A model generated the notes under the pieces. It was not told the origin of the DNA and searched no databases. It saw nothing but the letters and a program-made list of their open reading frames with translations. Positions 44,651 to 57,976 of a stretch of 64,000 nucleotides of DNA are shown here, piece by piece. The stretch covers positions 289,832 through 353,831 of the forward strand of contig WSYH01000085.1 in the NCBI GenBank assembly GCA_036426205.1, given 5' to 3'. A program made the position numbers and the translations under genes. Source of the DNA: Ascaphus truei (taxonomy: Eukaryota > Chordata > Amphibia > Anura > Ascaphidae). Each line of letters starts with the position of its first letter. The first letter of the stretch is position 1.

Positions 44651-46079
44651 CAGTTGTGTGAAAAAGAAAGTACAACCTCTTTGCATTCTATGGTTTTACA
44701 TATCCGGACATAATAACAATCATATGTTCCTTAGCAGGTCTTAAAATTAGGTAAATACAACCTCAAATGAACAACAACACATGACATATTATACCGTATC
44801 ATGATTTATTTAGCAAAAATAAAACCAAAATGGAGAAGCCACGTGTGAAAAGTGAAAAGTATGCCTTATGATTCAATAGCTTGTAGAACCACCTTTAGCA
44901 GCAATAACTTAAACAGTAATCGTTTTCTGTATGACTTTATCAGTCTCTCACATCATTGTGGAGGAATTTTGACCCACTCTTCTTTACAACGTTGCTACAG
45001 TTCATTGAGTATTGTGGGCATTTGTTTATGCACAGCTCTCTTAAGGTCCAGCCACAGCATTTCAATCGGGTTGAGGTCTGGACTTTGACTGGGTCATTGC
45101 AACACCTTGATTTTTTCTTTTTCAGCCATTCTGTTGTAGATTTGCGGGTGTGCTTGGGATCATTGTTCTTTTACATGACGCAATTTCGGCCAAGCTTTAG
45201 CTGTCGGACAGATTGCCTCACATTTTACTCTAGAATACTTTGATATATAGAGGAGTTCATGGTCAACTCAATGACTGCAAGGTTCCCAGTCCTGTGGCTG
45301 CAAGACAAGCCCAAATCATAACCCCTCCACCACCGTGCTTGACAGTTGATATGAGGTTTTTGTGCTGATATGATGTTTTGGTTCCCGCCAAATGCGTGGC
45401 GCTGTGCATTATGGCCAAACACCTCCACTTTAGTCTCGTCTGTCCAAAGGACATTGTTCAAGAAGTCTTGTGGTTTGTTCAGATGCAACTTTGCAAACCT
45501 AAGCCATGCTGCCATGTTCCTTTTAGAGAGAAGAGGCTTTCTCCTGGCAACCCTTCCAAACAAACCATACTTATTCAGTCTTTTTCTAATTGTACAGTCA
45601 TGAACTTTAACATTTAACATGCTAACTCAGGCCTGTAGAGACTGAGATTTCCCTCTTGGGTTTTTTGCAATTTCTCTGAGCATTGCACGGTCTGTCCTTG
45701 GGGTGAATTTGCTAGGACGTCCACTCCTGGGAAGATTGGCAACTGTCTTGAATGTTTTCCACTTTTGAATAATCTATCTCACTGTAGAATGATGGAGTTT
45801 AAATTGTTTGGAAATTGCATTATAACCCTTCCCAGATTGATGGGCAACAACAATTGCTTCTCTAAAATCATTGCATATGTCTTTCCTCCTTGGCATTGTG
45901 TTAACACACACCTGAATGTTTCAGACCAGAAAACTACTAAAACTTCAGCTTTTATAGAGGTGGTCACACTTGCTGATGATCAATTAATCAAGGGCATTTG
46001 ATTAGCAGCACATGTCTGCTACTTAGCATCTTAATTCCTATGGAAGCCGTAAGGGTGTACTTAGTTTTTCACACAACTG
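44651..46079 (-). mobile_element. Conventional Tc1-like element with decayed transposase
   Basis: Inverted ends CAGTTGTGTGAAAAAGAAAGT (left) and, inverted, CAGTTGTGTGAAAAACTAAGT. TA duplications lie at 44649-44650 and 46080-46081. At 1429 bases it is a normal size for an intronless Tc1. The transposase is on the minus strand: a helix-turn-helix region near 45960-45700, IRKRLNKYGLFGRVARRKPL, then VLWTDETKVEVFG (first catalytic Asp), a GGGGVMIWACLAATG block in another frame, and NNDPKHT, where the usual QQDNDPKHT has lost its Asp. Several stops and frameshifts. It is unrelated in gene content to the three-gene elements. Confidence 0.9.
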
Positions 46080-46085
46080 TATATA

Positions 46086-46448
46086 CTGCTGCGGCCAAGT
46101 TTATTCGAGCATTTGCCCGTTCTTGGCCGCAGCAGTATCCTGGCGCGCGCCGGAGGGTGACGGGCGCGCGCCGAAGCAGCGGAAGAGCGCCCTCCGATCG
46201 GGGCGCTCTCCCTACTGCTGCCGGGTCCGCCGGGTCCCCCGGAACCCCCTGCCGCCGTCCCGCGATCGCGGGACACCAGGGCTCCCTCGGGGAGCCCTGG
46301 ACGCGCGTGCAGGGGGCGCAGGCTCCCGATGACGCGTGACCGCGCGTCGGTGACGCGCGGCACGCCGAGGGGTGGCCACTAGCAAGCCGGGAAATCTCCC
46401 GGCTTGCGGATCTGGCCGATGAGCAATAAAGTGTGTCGGGTAGTAGTG
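46086..46448. mobile_element. GC-rich TA-flanked MITE
   Basis: The left end folds on itself (CTGCTGCGGCCAAG ... CTTGGCCGCAGCAG). TA duplications lie at 46084-46085 and 46449-46450. The interior is collinear with 9699-10058 but more CpG-rich, suggesting a younger copy. Long open frames on both strands come from base composition. Confidence 0.75.
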
Positions 46449-46465
46449 TATATATAATTATATAT

Positions 46466-46511
<46 letters not shown>

Positions 46512-46803
46512 AAAGAAGAAATATATTAGCGCCAACAACTATCACATATAAAATCATCTATAGAGTAAAATATAAATAAAAGTGAAATGGAAAATGTTAT
46601 GTACAAATAAAAGTAAAAAACCTATGCTAAGCACAGGGAGTAGTGTAAAAAAAATTAAAATAATGAACCAATAATACATAATAAAATATCAAAAAAGAAA
46701 ATGTCCAGAAAAAAATATGTAAAAGATATACAAATCCCAAAATGTTCCAATTGCTATCCAAAAGAGTCTCTGCAGACCGAATGAAAGGGAACACACTTCC
46801 TTA

Positions 46804-47574
46804 AGATATCTACAAAAACACAGAAAAAAACAGGCGCACTCATAGCGTAAAATTGTATAACAATAAATTATGGAGTAAGGGATAAAAATGCACACTCACA
46901 AACAAAGCTGAAAAAAATGCGTTTTTGGTACAACTCAGCCAGTTCAGACGCAGGAACCCAAGGAGGAGGACATTCGGTGTGATGTCCGCGGTGTGCCTTG
47001 CCACAATAGCCCTCTAGGTCCTGGCAGGGACCGAAAGCCACGAGGGACGCCGCCTTCCCCTCTCTCCATCAACTCCTGATGATGTCTCGCTTGAGACGAA
47101 ACGCGTAGAGATTGCTGTGGAGCCTACTGTCCAGGTTATATATTTTATTTGCAATCATCTACATTATTGCAATCTGCTGCTTTGCTAGCATTTTGCTACC
47201 AGCCATTCAGACATTCAAGTTCCTGTTTACACTGTGAATCTCCCGGCTGAAAAAACTCGTGACTCATCGAGTTCACGGGAGAATCTATTCAGTGTATGCT
47301 CTGTGTAGCACCGGAGAGAGGGGAAGGCGGCGTCCCTCGTGGCTTTCGGTCCCTGCCAGGAACTAGAGGGGCTTTGTGGCAAGGCCACACCGCGGACATC
47401 ACACCAAGTCCTCCTCCTTGGGTTCTGCGTCTGACTGGCTGTGTGTACTCAAAAACGCCATTTTTTTAAGCTTTGTTTGTGAGTGTGCATTTTTATCCTT
47501 ACTCCATAAATTTATTGTTATACAAATTTACAGCTATGAGTGGCCGTTTTTTCTGTGTTTTTGTAGATATATAT
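46804..47574. repeat. Fold-back element with 'gagacgaaacgcgtag' centre
   Basis: The left arm (46804-47070) and right arm (about 47310-47574) are inverted copies ('ggcggcgtccctcgtggctttcggtccctg' and its complement). The centre at 47093-47108 has the ACGAAACGCGT core. A (TA)n tract at 46450-46509 precedes it. No gene. Confidence 0.85.
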
Positions 47575-47644
47575 AATATATATACATATAGGGTGTCTTA
47601 GTTTTCACAAACACTGTATATATATATAATGTATATAATGTATA

Positions 47645-47890
47645 TGGAAAGAGGGTACCTGGACTGCGGATCAGGTAAGATCACGCATACATACACACAC
47701 ACACACACCTAACAAGGACTAATTGTAGTATAATGTAATACAATAAAATATACTTATGTCAAAAACGAATGTTGTTCTTACTAGGAATTTATTCAGTTTA
47801 TTTATTTGATCTTTTTAAAGCGGGCCTGTATATATTATATAGATATATATATATATATATATATATATAATAGAATATATTATATATATA

Positions 47891-47930
<40 letters not shown>

Positions 47931-48240
47931 TATATAGTGGTCGACAATACCCAAAAATCTACTTGCCGAACAAAAAAAATCTACTCGCCACCTAGTCCCA
48001 CTCCCAATCCCACCAAGCCCCGCCTTAGTCCCACCCACCACCCACCTAGTCCCACCCCCAGGCCCTCCTTCCTTTAAAAAATCAAATAAAATAAATTGAA
48101 TTAATTCCTAGTAAGAACAACATTCATTTTTGACATAAGTATATTTTGTTTTTTTACATTATACTACAATTAGACCTTGTTACGTGTGTGTGTGTATCTG
48201 TGATCTTACTGATCCGCAGTCCAGGTACCCTCATTCCAGC
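47645..48240. repeat. Fold-back element with (TA)n centre
   Basis: 47645-47830 pairs with 48070-48235 ('ggtacctggactgcggatcag' with 'ctgatccgcagtccaggtacc'). The centre is a long imperfect (TA)n tract (about 47830-47935) and a C-rich segment. Confidence 0.85.
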
Positions 48241-49705
48241 AATGTTAAATGTTGGAGTAGAGGTGTTCCTTACCTGTCTTCTGGTTAGGGGGGATTCCGA
48301 TATTTCCCATGATAAACTTGAGAGTCAGATCTGGAAGAAATCAGTATAGGTTATTTCGGTGTACGTATAGGCCAGTTAAGATATATAGGGTAAATAAGAT
48401 ATCCAGGTCCAGAGTGTGAGAAAGAGACAGTGTGAGAGAGAGACAGACAGAGAAACAGAGTATGGGTGAGAGGGAGAGCGACACACATAGAGAGAATGAT
48501 CATCAATCATTCATTGTAATTTATTATTTACATATTTACTGTTCACTATTACTATTACTATTTTTATTTATCTCAATCACTATTTGTATTATTATTTCTT
48601 TAGTTTTGCCATATACCTTTGTTCAATGATCTTTACTAATTTTATATATATTTATTATTTTTTAGTTTATCGTTTATTATTTAGTAATGATAACCCATTT
48701 GCACTCACATGTGTCATTCATTGCAGTTCTTAATATCATTTATGTCATCCCCTTGTGTCTAGCGGTTTGTCTTGCTACATTGACTATATTTGCCAGCCTT
48801 TTTCCGCCTATGTCACTATGCAGTGTTGGTGCTGTTTACTATTGCTACATAATAGCATGTTGCCATTTTTGACTTTGTATGTCTACTGGATCGGGGAACA
48901 TGTCCCTCCCCTTTACAGTCTCTTGTGCAACCATTGGTTGCTGCTGGACCAATGGGGATTGCTCTTTGAGCATTTAACTTCCACACACAGACTGGGCAGG
49001 ACTCCTCCTCCCCCTGGAAGAAGCGCGTGAATCGCGCGAAATGATCGTCAGGGTAAAGTGACGTCATTACATTGACGGTCACGTGGGGCGCGATGGAACA
49101 CACATGCAGTAGTTGCTGCTGTGCTGCAGTAGTTGCTGCTGTGAGACGCTGAGACGGCAGGACACATACCATATTGCTGTCCCTGAAGCATAAAGAGTCA
49201 GGTCGTATATCTCCTGTCCTAATGCAGGCTATCTACATTGTATATACCTAATTACAATAAGCATTTTGTGTATACTAATACCTAGCCTATTGAACCCACT
49301 TAAACACATATATCATCTATATAACAATGAAAAGAAAAAGAAAAGCGTCCCAATTCAGCACTAAAGTATATTCAGAACCAATATCAAAGAAAATTATGAT
49401 TTATTTAACAGCACAAATAATCAAACATAAAATACAAAAAATATTAAAACAAACCCTGACATCCTCCTGTGATAGAATATGTATCAGACAGGGGAAATCC
49501 CCTATGAAGATACTGATGGACCCCTAATACCCAAGGCAAGGGGAAAAAAAGCATATAAGCCCAAAATGTATGTAGAACAAGGGGTTAACAATAACCCCTT
49601 GAACCTAAAATGCCTCACCCCTAGTAAATATAAAACCACACAGCAAGCATAGATAAAACATGCACCAAATTGCCAAATACATGCTGATGTCAAATACATA
49701 TATTA
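48241..49705. other. No gene seen; one MITE-like core
   Basis: 'gaagaagcgcgtgaatcgcgcgaaatgatcgtcagg' near 49016-49050 resembles a MITE centre. The rest is AT-rich without a supported feature. Confidence 0.35.
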
Positions 49706-50559
49706 CAGTGGTGGCTGATCTGAGTCTAAATCGGCTAGATCCGCGGCTTTCAGATTATCCCTGTTAGGTGCATTTTTTTGTCGTTTTTGCCCGGAGTTAA
49801 CTGCGTTATTTTCGCGCTCGTGATATTAGCATTTTATTCTCGCTGTCTGCAATACTGCAATGCTGTGTAAAAACTCAGGGGGGCGTTTGAGAGCTGTTGT
49901 CTTGGAAGTCTAATACCTTCGCGGTTCAACCTACGTCCGTACACAGTCTGTGTGTGCGCACGCAGTAATTGTAAATTTGCATATTTAAAGTATATATGCA
50001 TTTGCAGTGCTGTGCTGCTGTACAGTATGTCTCATTTGAAAATTGTTGAAACGCATAGGCGTGTACAGTACTGTAACAGTGTCACATTTCTGCATATACA
50101 GCGCTCTCCCCTCGCTCAGGATAATTAACTGCACTGCAGGGTATTTCAACTTCTTATCTTCTGTGCAATGCAGTACATCTCTCCCACACCATTCCTTTGA
50201 ATGTGTGTCTGGTTTCAATCACATTCCTGCTTGACAGTAGGAATTTACTGCGCATGCGTCTGTAACTTCGCCCACCACTGCTTGCTTGCCTGAGTGAGTG
50301 ACCAAAAAATTTTTTTACATTTTTTTTATTGTAATTTTTTTTTATTGTAATTTTTTTTTCTCCACAAGCCTGCAAAAACCATCTTACTGTACTACGATAT
50401 TCAATCTGTGCTGTAGCTTTTGACTGCGACCCTGTGCGTTTGACTGCACATGGTTGATTTGTGTGCATTTTACGTACTGTATTTGGGGGTGTATATCTTT
50501 AGCTTTGAACTTCATGCAGCTGTACCCTGTAGCCCCTCCCCCACGAACACTAGCTCAAG

Positions 50560-51660
50560 GATTTGAAATTCCATGGAGTCGTTAATTTTTTGAATCTTGC
50601 CATTGTGTTCTTAATCCGTCCATAGCTGAGCTACAAAGCCTCAGTGCGCCTGTGTGTAATCCTTTTTGAGATGGGAGCTGCTTACTGCGCATGAGTCACC
50701 CACCCCCCTCTCCATAGAGTCGTTAATTTACTGAATCTTGCCATTGTGTTCTGAATCCATCCATTTCCGAGCTACAAAGCCTCAGTGCGCCTGCGTGTAA
50801 TCCTTTTTGAGATGGGAGCTGCTTACTGTGCATGAGTCACCCAACCCCCCCCCTCTCCACAGTCGTTAATTTACTGAATCTTGCCATTGTGTTCTGAATC
50901 CGTCCATAGCCGAGCTACGATGCCTCACTGCGCCTGTGTGTAATTCTCTTTGAGATGGGAATTTTGAGGCTTTGTTTACGGCAATGCTTTGGAAAATCCC
51001 TTCTTGAATTTGATTTGCACAGAGCATCACCTCTCTATGCGCCTGTGTGTAATCCTCTTTCAGATGGGAGCTAGTTTATTCCTGCTCATGCGCCTGTAAC
51101 TTTTAACTGTTATTTTAACCACAAGCCTGCAAAAACAATCTTGATATTACGGTATTAAATCTGTGCGTTTGCCTGCACATGGTGGATTTGTGTGCTTTTT
51201 ATGTACTGTATTTGGGGGGTGTAGGGATCAAATTACAGTATTATGATGAACTGCCTTTTGAAATTACTGTACTCTGCAGTACAGTATGTTATTTCTTTGA
51301 ACTGCTGCACGACTAATCCTTCATCCCTCTCCCAAGCACACAGAAACTCTTATCGACAGACACCTCCACAGAGTCATTAATTTTCAGAAGTTAGTTAGTC
51401 ATTGTGTTTTTAATCCGTCCTTAGCCGAGCGTCAATCGCCTCACTGCACCTGCATGTACTCTAGTCCTTTTAGAGATGGGAGCTTGCTGCTTACTGCGCA
51501 TGAGTCACCCAACCCCCTCTCTCCACAGAGTCGTTAATTTTCTGAAGTTAGTCATTGTGTTTTTAATCCGTCCCTAGCCGAGCATCAATCGCCTCACTGC
51601 GCCTGCGTGTACTCTAATCCTTTTTGAGATGGGAGCTAGCTGATTACTGCACATGACTCA
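50560..51660. repeat. Expanded subterminal tandem repeats, roughly 140-base unit
   Basis: About seven imperfect units of the type at 8380-8960. TGAGTCA or TGACTCA occurs at 50692, 50833, 51501 and 51654 in the 'gcgcatgagtcaccc' block. More units than in the inner element. Confidence 0.75.
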
Positions 51661-52414
51661 CCCCCTTCCCCCCCAACCCTTTGAGGCTTAGTTTACGGTA
51701 ACGCTTTGGAAATTCCCTTCTCGATTTTGAAATGTAAATCTGATTTGCACAGCATTGTGAGAATTGAGAGTAAAAAATACCATTAACTGATTCATGTTGT
51801 TTTGTCATTCATTCTTATTCATTGGTGAACTGAAGGGGTGGGGGGGGTTGTGGTTGTTGTTAATGATTATGATTAGCAGTAATGTGAATAAATATTCATT
51901 TTATTTTATCAGGAACCAAAAAATACAAATATAAAAATAATCGACCATACTGTTGTGCTGAACTGTACTGTACATGTTTTGACCTGCTGGACTTAAATAA
52001 AGGAGATGTTGTTGTGTGTTTTTTAACTTGTATTTATACAGAAATGTTTTAACTTGCTGTATAAATACAAGTTAAAAAACACACAACAACATCTCCTTTA
52101 TTTAAATAAAGAAGATGTTGTTGTGTGTTTTTTAACTTGTATTTATACAGAAATGTTTTAACTTGCTGTACACACACACAGGACCTGCACAATTCCAGTC
52201 CCTGAGGGGCGCAAACAGGCACGGTTTTCAAGGTTGTCCTGAAAACCGGGCCTGTCTGGTGCCCTTGAGGACTGTACTGGTGCAGACTGTTTTGCACACC
52301 ATCCCACTGTATATGTTTTGTTTTTACTGTTGTGCTGAACTGTGCTGTACATATTTTGACCTGCTGAACTTAAATAAAGGAGATGTTTTGACCTGCTGTA
52401 CTGTATTTAACTTA

Positions 52415-52783
<369 letters not shown>

Positions 52784-53999
52784 TTAATCACAGGTAAGAA
52801 CATACTGTATGGCGCTATACATGGCGCTGTATTGTACATGTTTTGACCTGCTGTACTTAAATTAAGGAGATGTTGTTGTGTGTTTTTTAACTTGTATTTA
52901 TACAGAAATATTTTAACTTGCTGTACACACACACAGGACCTGCACAATTCCAGTCCCTGAGGGCCGCAAACAGGCACAGTTTTAAAGGTTGTCCTGAAAA
53001 TCGGGAATGTCTGCTGCCCTCGAGGACACTACTGGTGCATAATGTTTTTACTTTCTATACATAAATGTTTTCACTACTGTAGCAGTAAACCATACACCTG
53101 TTGATGTTTTGAATTGCTCTGCACTTAAAATGTTTCTACATTGTACAGTATTTGTAAATAAATGTTTTTGTACTTACTCCACCAATAAAAGAACATGTTG
53201 ATTTGTTTTACATTGTTCCATTGGCTCCTTTGCTACTGTAACAAAATACAGTGTTTCTAGAATGTACACTACTGTACAGGCACACTGTACTGTATACTGT
53301 AGGCATGCTCAGTACAAGAGTATTAAAAAAAATAGAAGACACATACAGTACTGTACTTTATGTACTGGCACTGTTAGAAGACACATACTGTACAGTATGT
53401 ACAGTACTGTAATACGTGTAGAATAAATGCATAGTTTTTATTTTTTCGGGTTTATTACACAGTATACTGTTTATAAAAAAGTATTGTATACTGTACGGCC
53501 GGAAAACATCAGCATACTGTTTCAGGTACAGTATTCTAATCTAATCAATAACAACGGCCACTAAACTGTAGACTCCGGTACGTGGCTTTTTAAATTCGAT
53601 TCAGCAATGTACAGGCATTGTTACACAAAGTGATATTATCCATCGAAATCCCTCCATTATCCGCTTTCTTTTCTGAGGAAAAAAAAAAAGAAAAGTTTTA
53701 CTGTAATGGTCTAAAGAAGTTCCCAGCCAGTCCCACCAATAATTTTCTCGGGGGCTACCGTCGCTGTAATGACACTCATATGCGTTTCAAGAAGGTTCCA
53801 ATGCGCATGCGCCTAGCGTTCCACCAATTGTTCAGTATCTGCAGTACAGTACTGTAGAAGCCGTTCAGCCAATGATATTGCTTACAGGAGAATCGCTTGA
53901 CTTTTGAATCGCACCACTATTGATACTGTATTGTCAAAATAAAAAAAACACAGAAAATAATACGGCAACAATACTCACCATAGAATTTCCCATTCAGCT

Positions 54000-54240
54000 G
54001 GAGCCGGCATCGGTCCACTGCCAGTCCAGTGTTCTTGATCATCCACGTTGATAGTTTGCAGCGGGACTAGTCCACCTGTAGTCAGCTGATGAGGCTGGAA
54101 ATTGCTTAGGTACATGCAAGCTTGATCGAAACTGCACACGAAATTAATCGTGGCTCATATTAAATAAGCGTACGTTCTGTCGGGTTTTTGGAACACGGGC
54201 TACACTTGAACACTCATGGCGGGCGGCTGGTCTCTGGAGA
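54000..54240 (-). pseudogene. Forkhead gene remnant in the derivative
   Basis: The two ends of the inner forkhead gene are present: near 54209-54150 the first codons up to the PDR.YAYLI region, and 54145-54030 the tail with the 'aagcttgatcgaaactgcac' and 'ctgatgaggctg' blocks. The middle, including helices 2 and 3 (about 330 bases), is deleted. Confidence 0.7.
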
Positions 54241-54631
54241 ATACTGTAACCAAAACTGGTCTTTGACTTTCTTTAATATGAAAAGCCTAAATTGATACAT
54301 TTTTGCAACCTCTTCCTTCAGTCTCAAGGCCAAGTTACAATAGCACACTGTGGTATCTTTTTTAAACGAAACACCTGCAAGTCGACACATTACTGAAGCG
54401 CATGCGCATTACAATTCATGAATATCTGCCATCTGGCGGACACGCGAAGAATTGCAACCTATTAAATCCGAACCAATCTCAATAAACGCATCAACCGCGC
54501 GTCAACCGTGCATGACCCGTGGCTGAGAACGCAAAATGAATGCGGCATGCTCCAGGTGAAGTGCGTCGCATTCCAGGAAAAAAACAGGGAAAAACCGGCG
54601 ATGTGTTAGACTCAGATGCGCCGCAGCAGTA

Positions 54632-55328
54632 TATATATACATACACCGTAAATGCAGTTGGTATAATCAAGGCAAACCAGGCAGTTTGTCTTGTTGTAAC
54701 ATATATCATCTAGTTGTGACATATTAATGTCTTCTATTCTGTGACTAGATGTTGGTATCTTGCATGATGCTATGGTGAGGTTATCAGTTGTGTTATTATT
54801 ATATTTTGGACCCTACCTCCATGTATACTACCATGGGGCTATGAGCACAAGTTCATTCTAGCACTCACATTCACCATACATTTTCCGTCTCGCCCACTTG
54901 GGGATCTTTTTAGTTTTTGTATTATAGTTGTTATTTTATGCATTTCGTCAGTTTTTATTGTGTAATTAAATCATATATTTTTGTTTTGTCATAGTTTAGG
55001 TTGTGTGGAATTTTCCCAGTTGGTCTGTATATATTCTCAAATCTATGTACTAGTTATTAAACTGGTACTTTATGTATACTATATCATACTGCTTAATAAG
55101 TGCAATTTACAGGGACTTTTGGTGATTCCTTGTGGTCACTTATTTGTGTTCTGTACTCTTTTAACAACTCATGACTCGTCTCACATTATACCCCCACAAA
55201 TCATGCCCACCTCTCTCCCTCACCTCTCCCTCACCTCATGTCTCACCCCTCTCACACACAATATGCCTCCCCTTTCAAACACATCATGCCTCTTCACCTC
55301 TCATGCACATAATGCCTCCCTCTCACAG

Positions 55329-55384
<56 letters not shown>

Positions 55385-57486
55385 CTTGATCTCCACCAGC
55401 TTAACAGCAGGTCTGTGTCTAGCAAGACTTGAAAGTCCTCCCTACCCTTTTTTTTGTCACCATTATACCCCATAGCCTATATACAGTACACCATCTTACT
55501 CCATAAACCCTCCCTCACATCATTACCTCCCCCCACAAAACATGCTCCCCCACATCATCCTATCCCATGTCCCTTATCCCTACATGCCATCCTCGTAAAT
55601 CAGGCTCACTTCTCTCACCTCCACCCATTGTCTCTCCCCCTCTCATACACCTTACTTTTTTGCCCCTGTCAAACAGCTAATTTATTACTTATCATACTCC
55701 CTTTCTCTCAGACCTAACGTTTCTCTACCCTCTCTCACACACCTTATGTCTCCCCTATGTCTCACACCTCATGCTACCCCTCTCATCTTAGTTTGCTTTT
55801 CCTCTCTTACTTGATTTATCTTTTATTTTATTACTCCTCTATCCCCTCCTTCCACAGCCTCTTAAAAAGCACACAAAACAAAAGAGAAGTGAGATGAGAA
55901 TCAACAGTTTCTATAGCACATACTTGTATAACATTATGTACAGATGTAATATAAGTAAGTTTACCCACTGGCAAGTTACTGTATGTGAGACATTCTCTGA
56001 TGTCCTGCGTTATCACTGCCATTGCATGGAAAAACTATTCTATTCTGCATTTTATTGTGATATTCTGCATTATGAGTGGGTGCAATAACACTTTCTCTGT
56101 AGCAGCTTATGTATTAGAAAATGTTATTATTAATATTATTTACAATTTGTCATGCATTATTGTGAAAACACTGAATGATAAATAAGGTATTTGATCAACC
56201 TACAGAATATGACACACTTCTTCATATCCTAGTTTTCAGTAATTATAGTCATAGATCTTACAGTATGTTCTCTGCTGATTCAATTAGTTTAATGCCAATT
56301 CTCACTTAGGGACAAAAGGCAGCAGCAACGGCTATTAAGTCATCGATTGGAAAGTCATTCTAAAATATCAAGCATTCCAAATCCATTTTTAAATTAGTAC
56401 ACTAAAATAAACAACATTTTTAAAATTACAAAATAACAAATAGGTGATCATTTACAAAAGATAGGGTTATGCTGTCATATTAGGTTTAAGAATGTACATC
56501 AGGGTTAGCATCGGTGTCAGGGTAAGGCTGAACATGTCTTTTATTTATTCTACTGCCCTTTTAAATAAGGATGACAAGTCCCTTATTAATGTGTCTGCCA
56601 GTTTGGTCATTTATGCCAAGACCTCAACTGCTGCTGATCATTGTGGATGTTGTCATAGGGTCTCTTGTGCCTTCTTCAAGGTTTTGACATACAGTACTGT
56701 ATGGAATTAAGCACTTTGGGAATGCCTTCAGTCACTGCTTATAGTGGTGAATCATTGTCATCAGCTGTAATATAGCTGATGTGAACATCATAAGATACTA
56801 TGATGTCATCTGAGAGTGCCATCCATACCCGGTGAAGATCATGGTGAGAGTCTCCAAATTGTGGGATAGACCAGCAGAAAAATATTTTGCATTCATTAGA
56901 AATATATATTTTTTTATGTGTAAGTGATTATTCTTTGTATTTGACTTATATTCAATACTAATACATTTTTACATCAACATTTCTATAGAATAGACAACAG
57001 CTATATTTTACTGTTTGGTATACTGTAAGAAAAGAATGAAAAAGTATAGTAAAAAGAACCAACAAAGTAGAACTGCATGCTTTAACCTTATACTGTTTGT
57101 AATTAAATATTTGTTGGTGGTCACCAAAGACATGATTATTACAAATTTAAGAAAGGTTAGAGAATCCTTCCCATAGAACTTTCATTAATCTAGACTGAAT
57201 ATTATAATAATACCACACAAATTAAATTTCTCATATTTGACTCACTTTTAACAGATATAACCAGCTTCACTTTTGCTGAAACCTTGGCTTAAAAAGCTGC
57301 AGCTTCCATGAAAGTAACCACTGCAGCTTTTGCAGCATCGCTGCGGGCGGTTCAGGACTTCCGAATGGGATAATCAGAATATTCTTAACTTTTATTACAT
57401 TACGTACAAGTACAGTCCATTGTTTTCATATTTTAGTCTTAATGCTCTGACTAACAAGGGAGATGCCACTCATATTTCACAACATA
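54632..57486. other. No gene seen; (CA)n tract at 55329-55382
   Basis: C-rich low-complexity sequence (about 55190-55800) and AT-rich DNA. Open frames here are Pro/Ser/His-rich readings of simple sequence. Confidence 0.5.
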
Positions 57487-57502
57487 GGGCTCTATGCAGT
57501 AG
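57487..57502 (+). repeat. Putative Harbinger-type terminal repeat
   Basis: 'gggctctatgcagtag' starts here after 'ata'. A diverged inverted version ('cttactgcataggcccc') lies at 34735-34751 upstream of the related gene fragment. I associate this end with Harbinger-type elements in frogs, from memory. No right end was found in the window. Confidence 0.5.
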
Positions 57503-57976
57503 GCGCCGAAAAAGTCCTCTCGCTAAGTGTTCCTTTTCGGCATTATTTTGCCGATTTTACCTCGCCGTATGCAATAAGAGCCAAACCCATTCGGAATCAA
57601 GCCGAAAACAGTTGTTCCCACTCTGACGATGATTTGCCGATCACACTCAGGTGTATCGGCGGCCATGGCGAGGTGGTGTTAGCTTTTCAAATTAAACTTC
57701 TTGCTGAATCTGGCGAAGCAAGCATGTTTTTGATTGCGCGGCCCATTTAAAGGAAGCGTATATTATTATTCATTCTCTGTGTTGTTGTTGGGAGAGAGAG
57801 AGAGACACACAGAGCTGAGCGATTTACATATTTCTGATTGACTGACAGAGTTGTTGTGTATTGTGATTGCTTTGTCCTGTGTTGTTTTGTTAACATCTTT
57901 GTCTTGTTATCACTTTGTATTTGTTCAGTGCGATTGTCTTAAACTTTCTTTTCTGTTCTTTGTGAGTGCTAGAGGT

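Noticed and set aside
44869..45603. Plus-strand frames of 60-100 codons
   Set aside because: They are antisense to the decayed Tc1 transposase.
46061..46557. Long open frames in the GC-rich segment
   Set aside because: Same reason; the minus-strand frame also runs into the (TA)n tract.
54981..55475. 164-codon frame with Ser/Pro/His-rich tail
   Set aside because: It lies in C-rich simple sequence and a CA tract; no domain or second copy.
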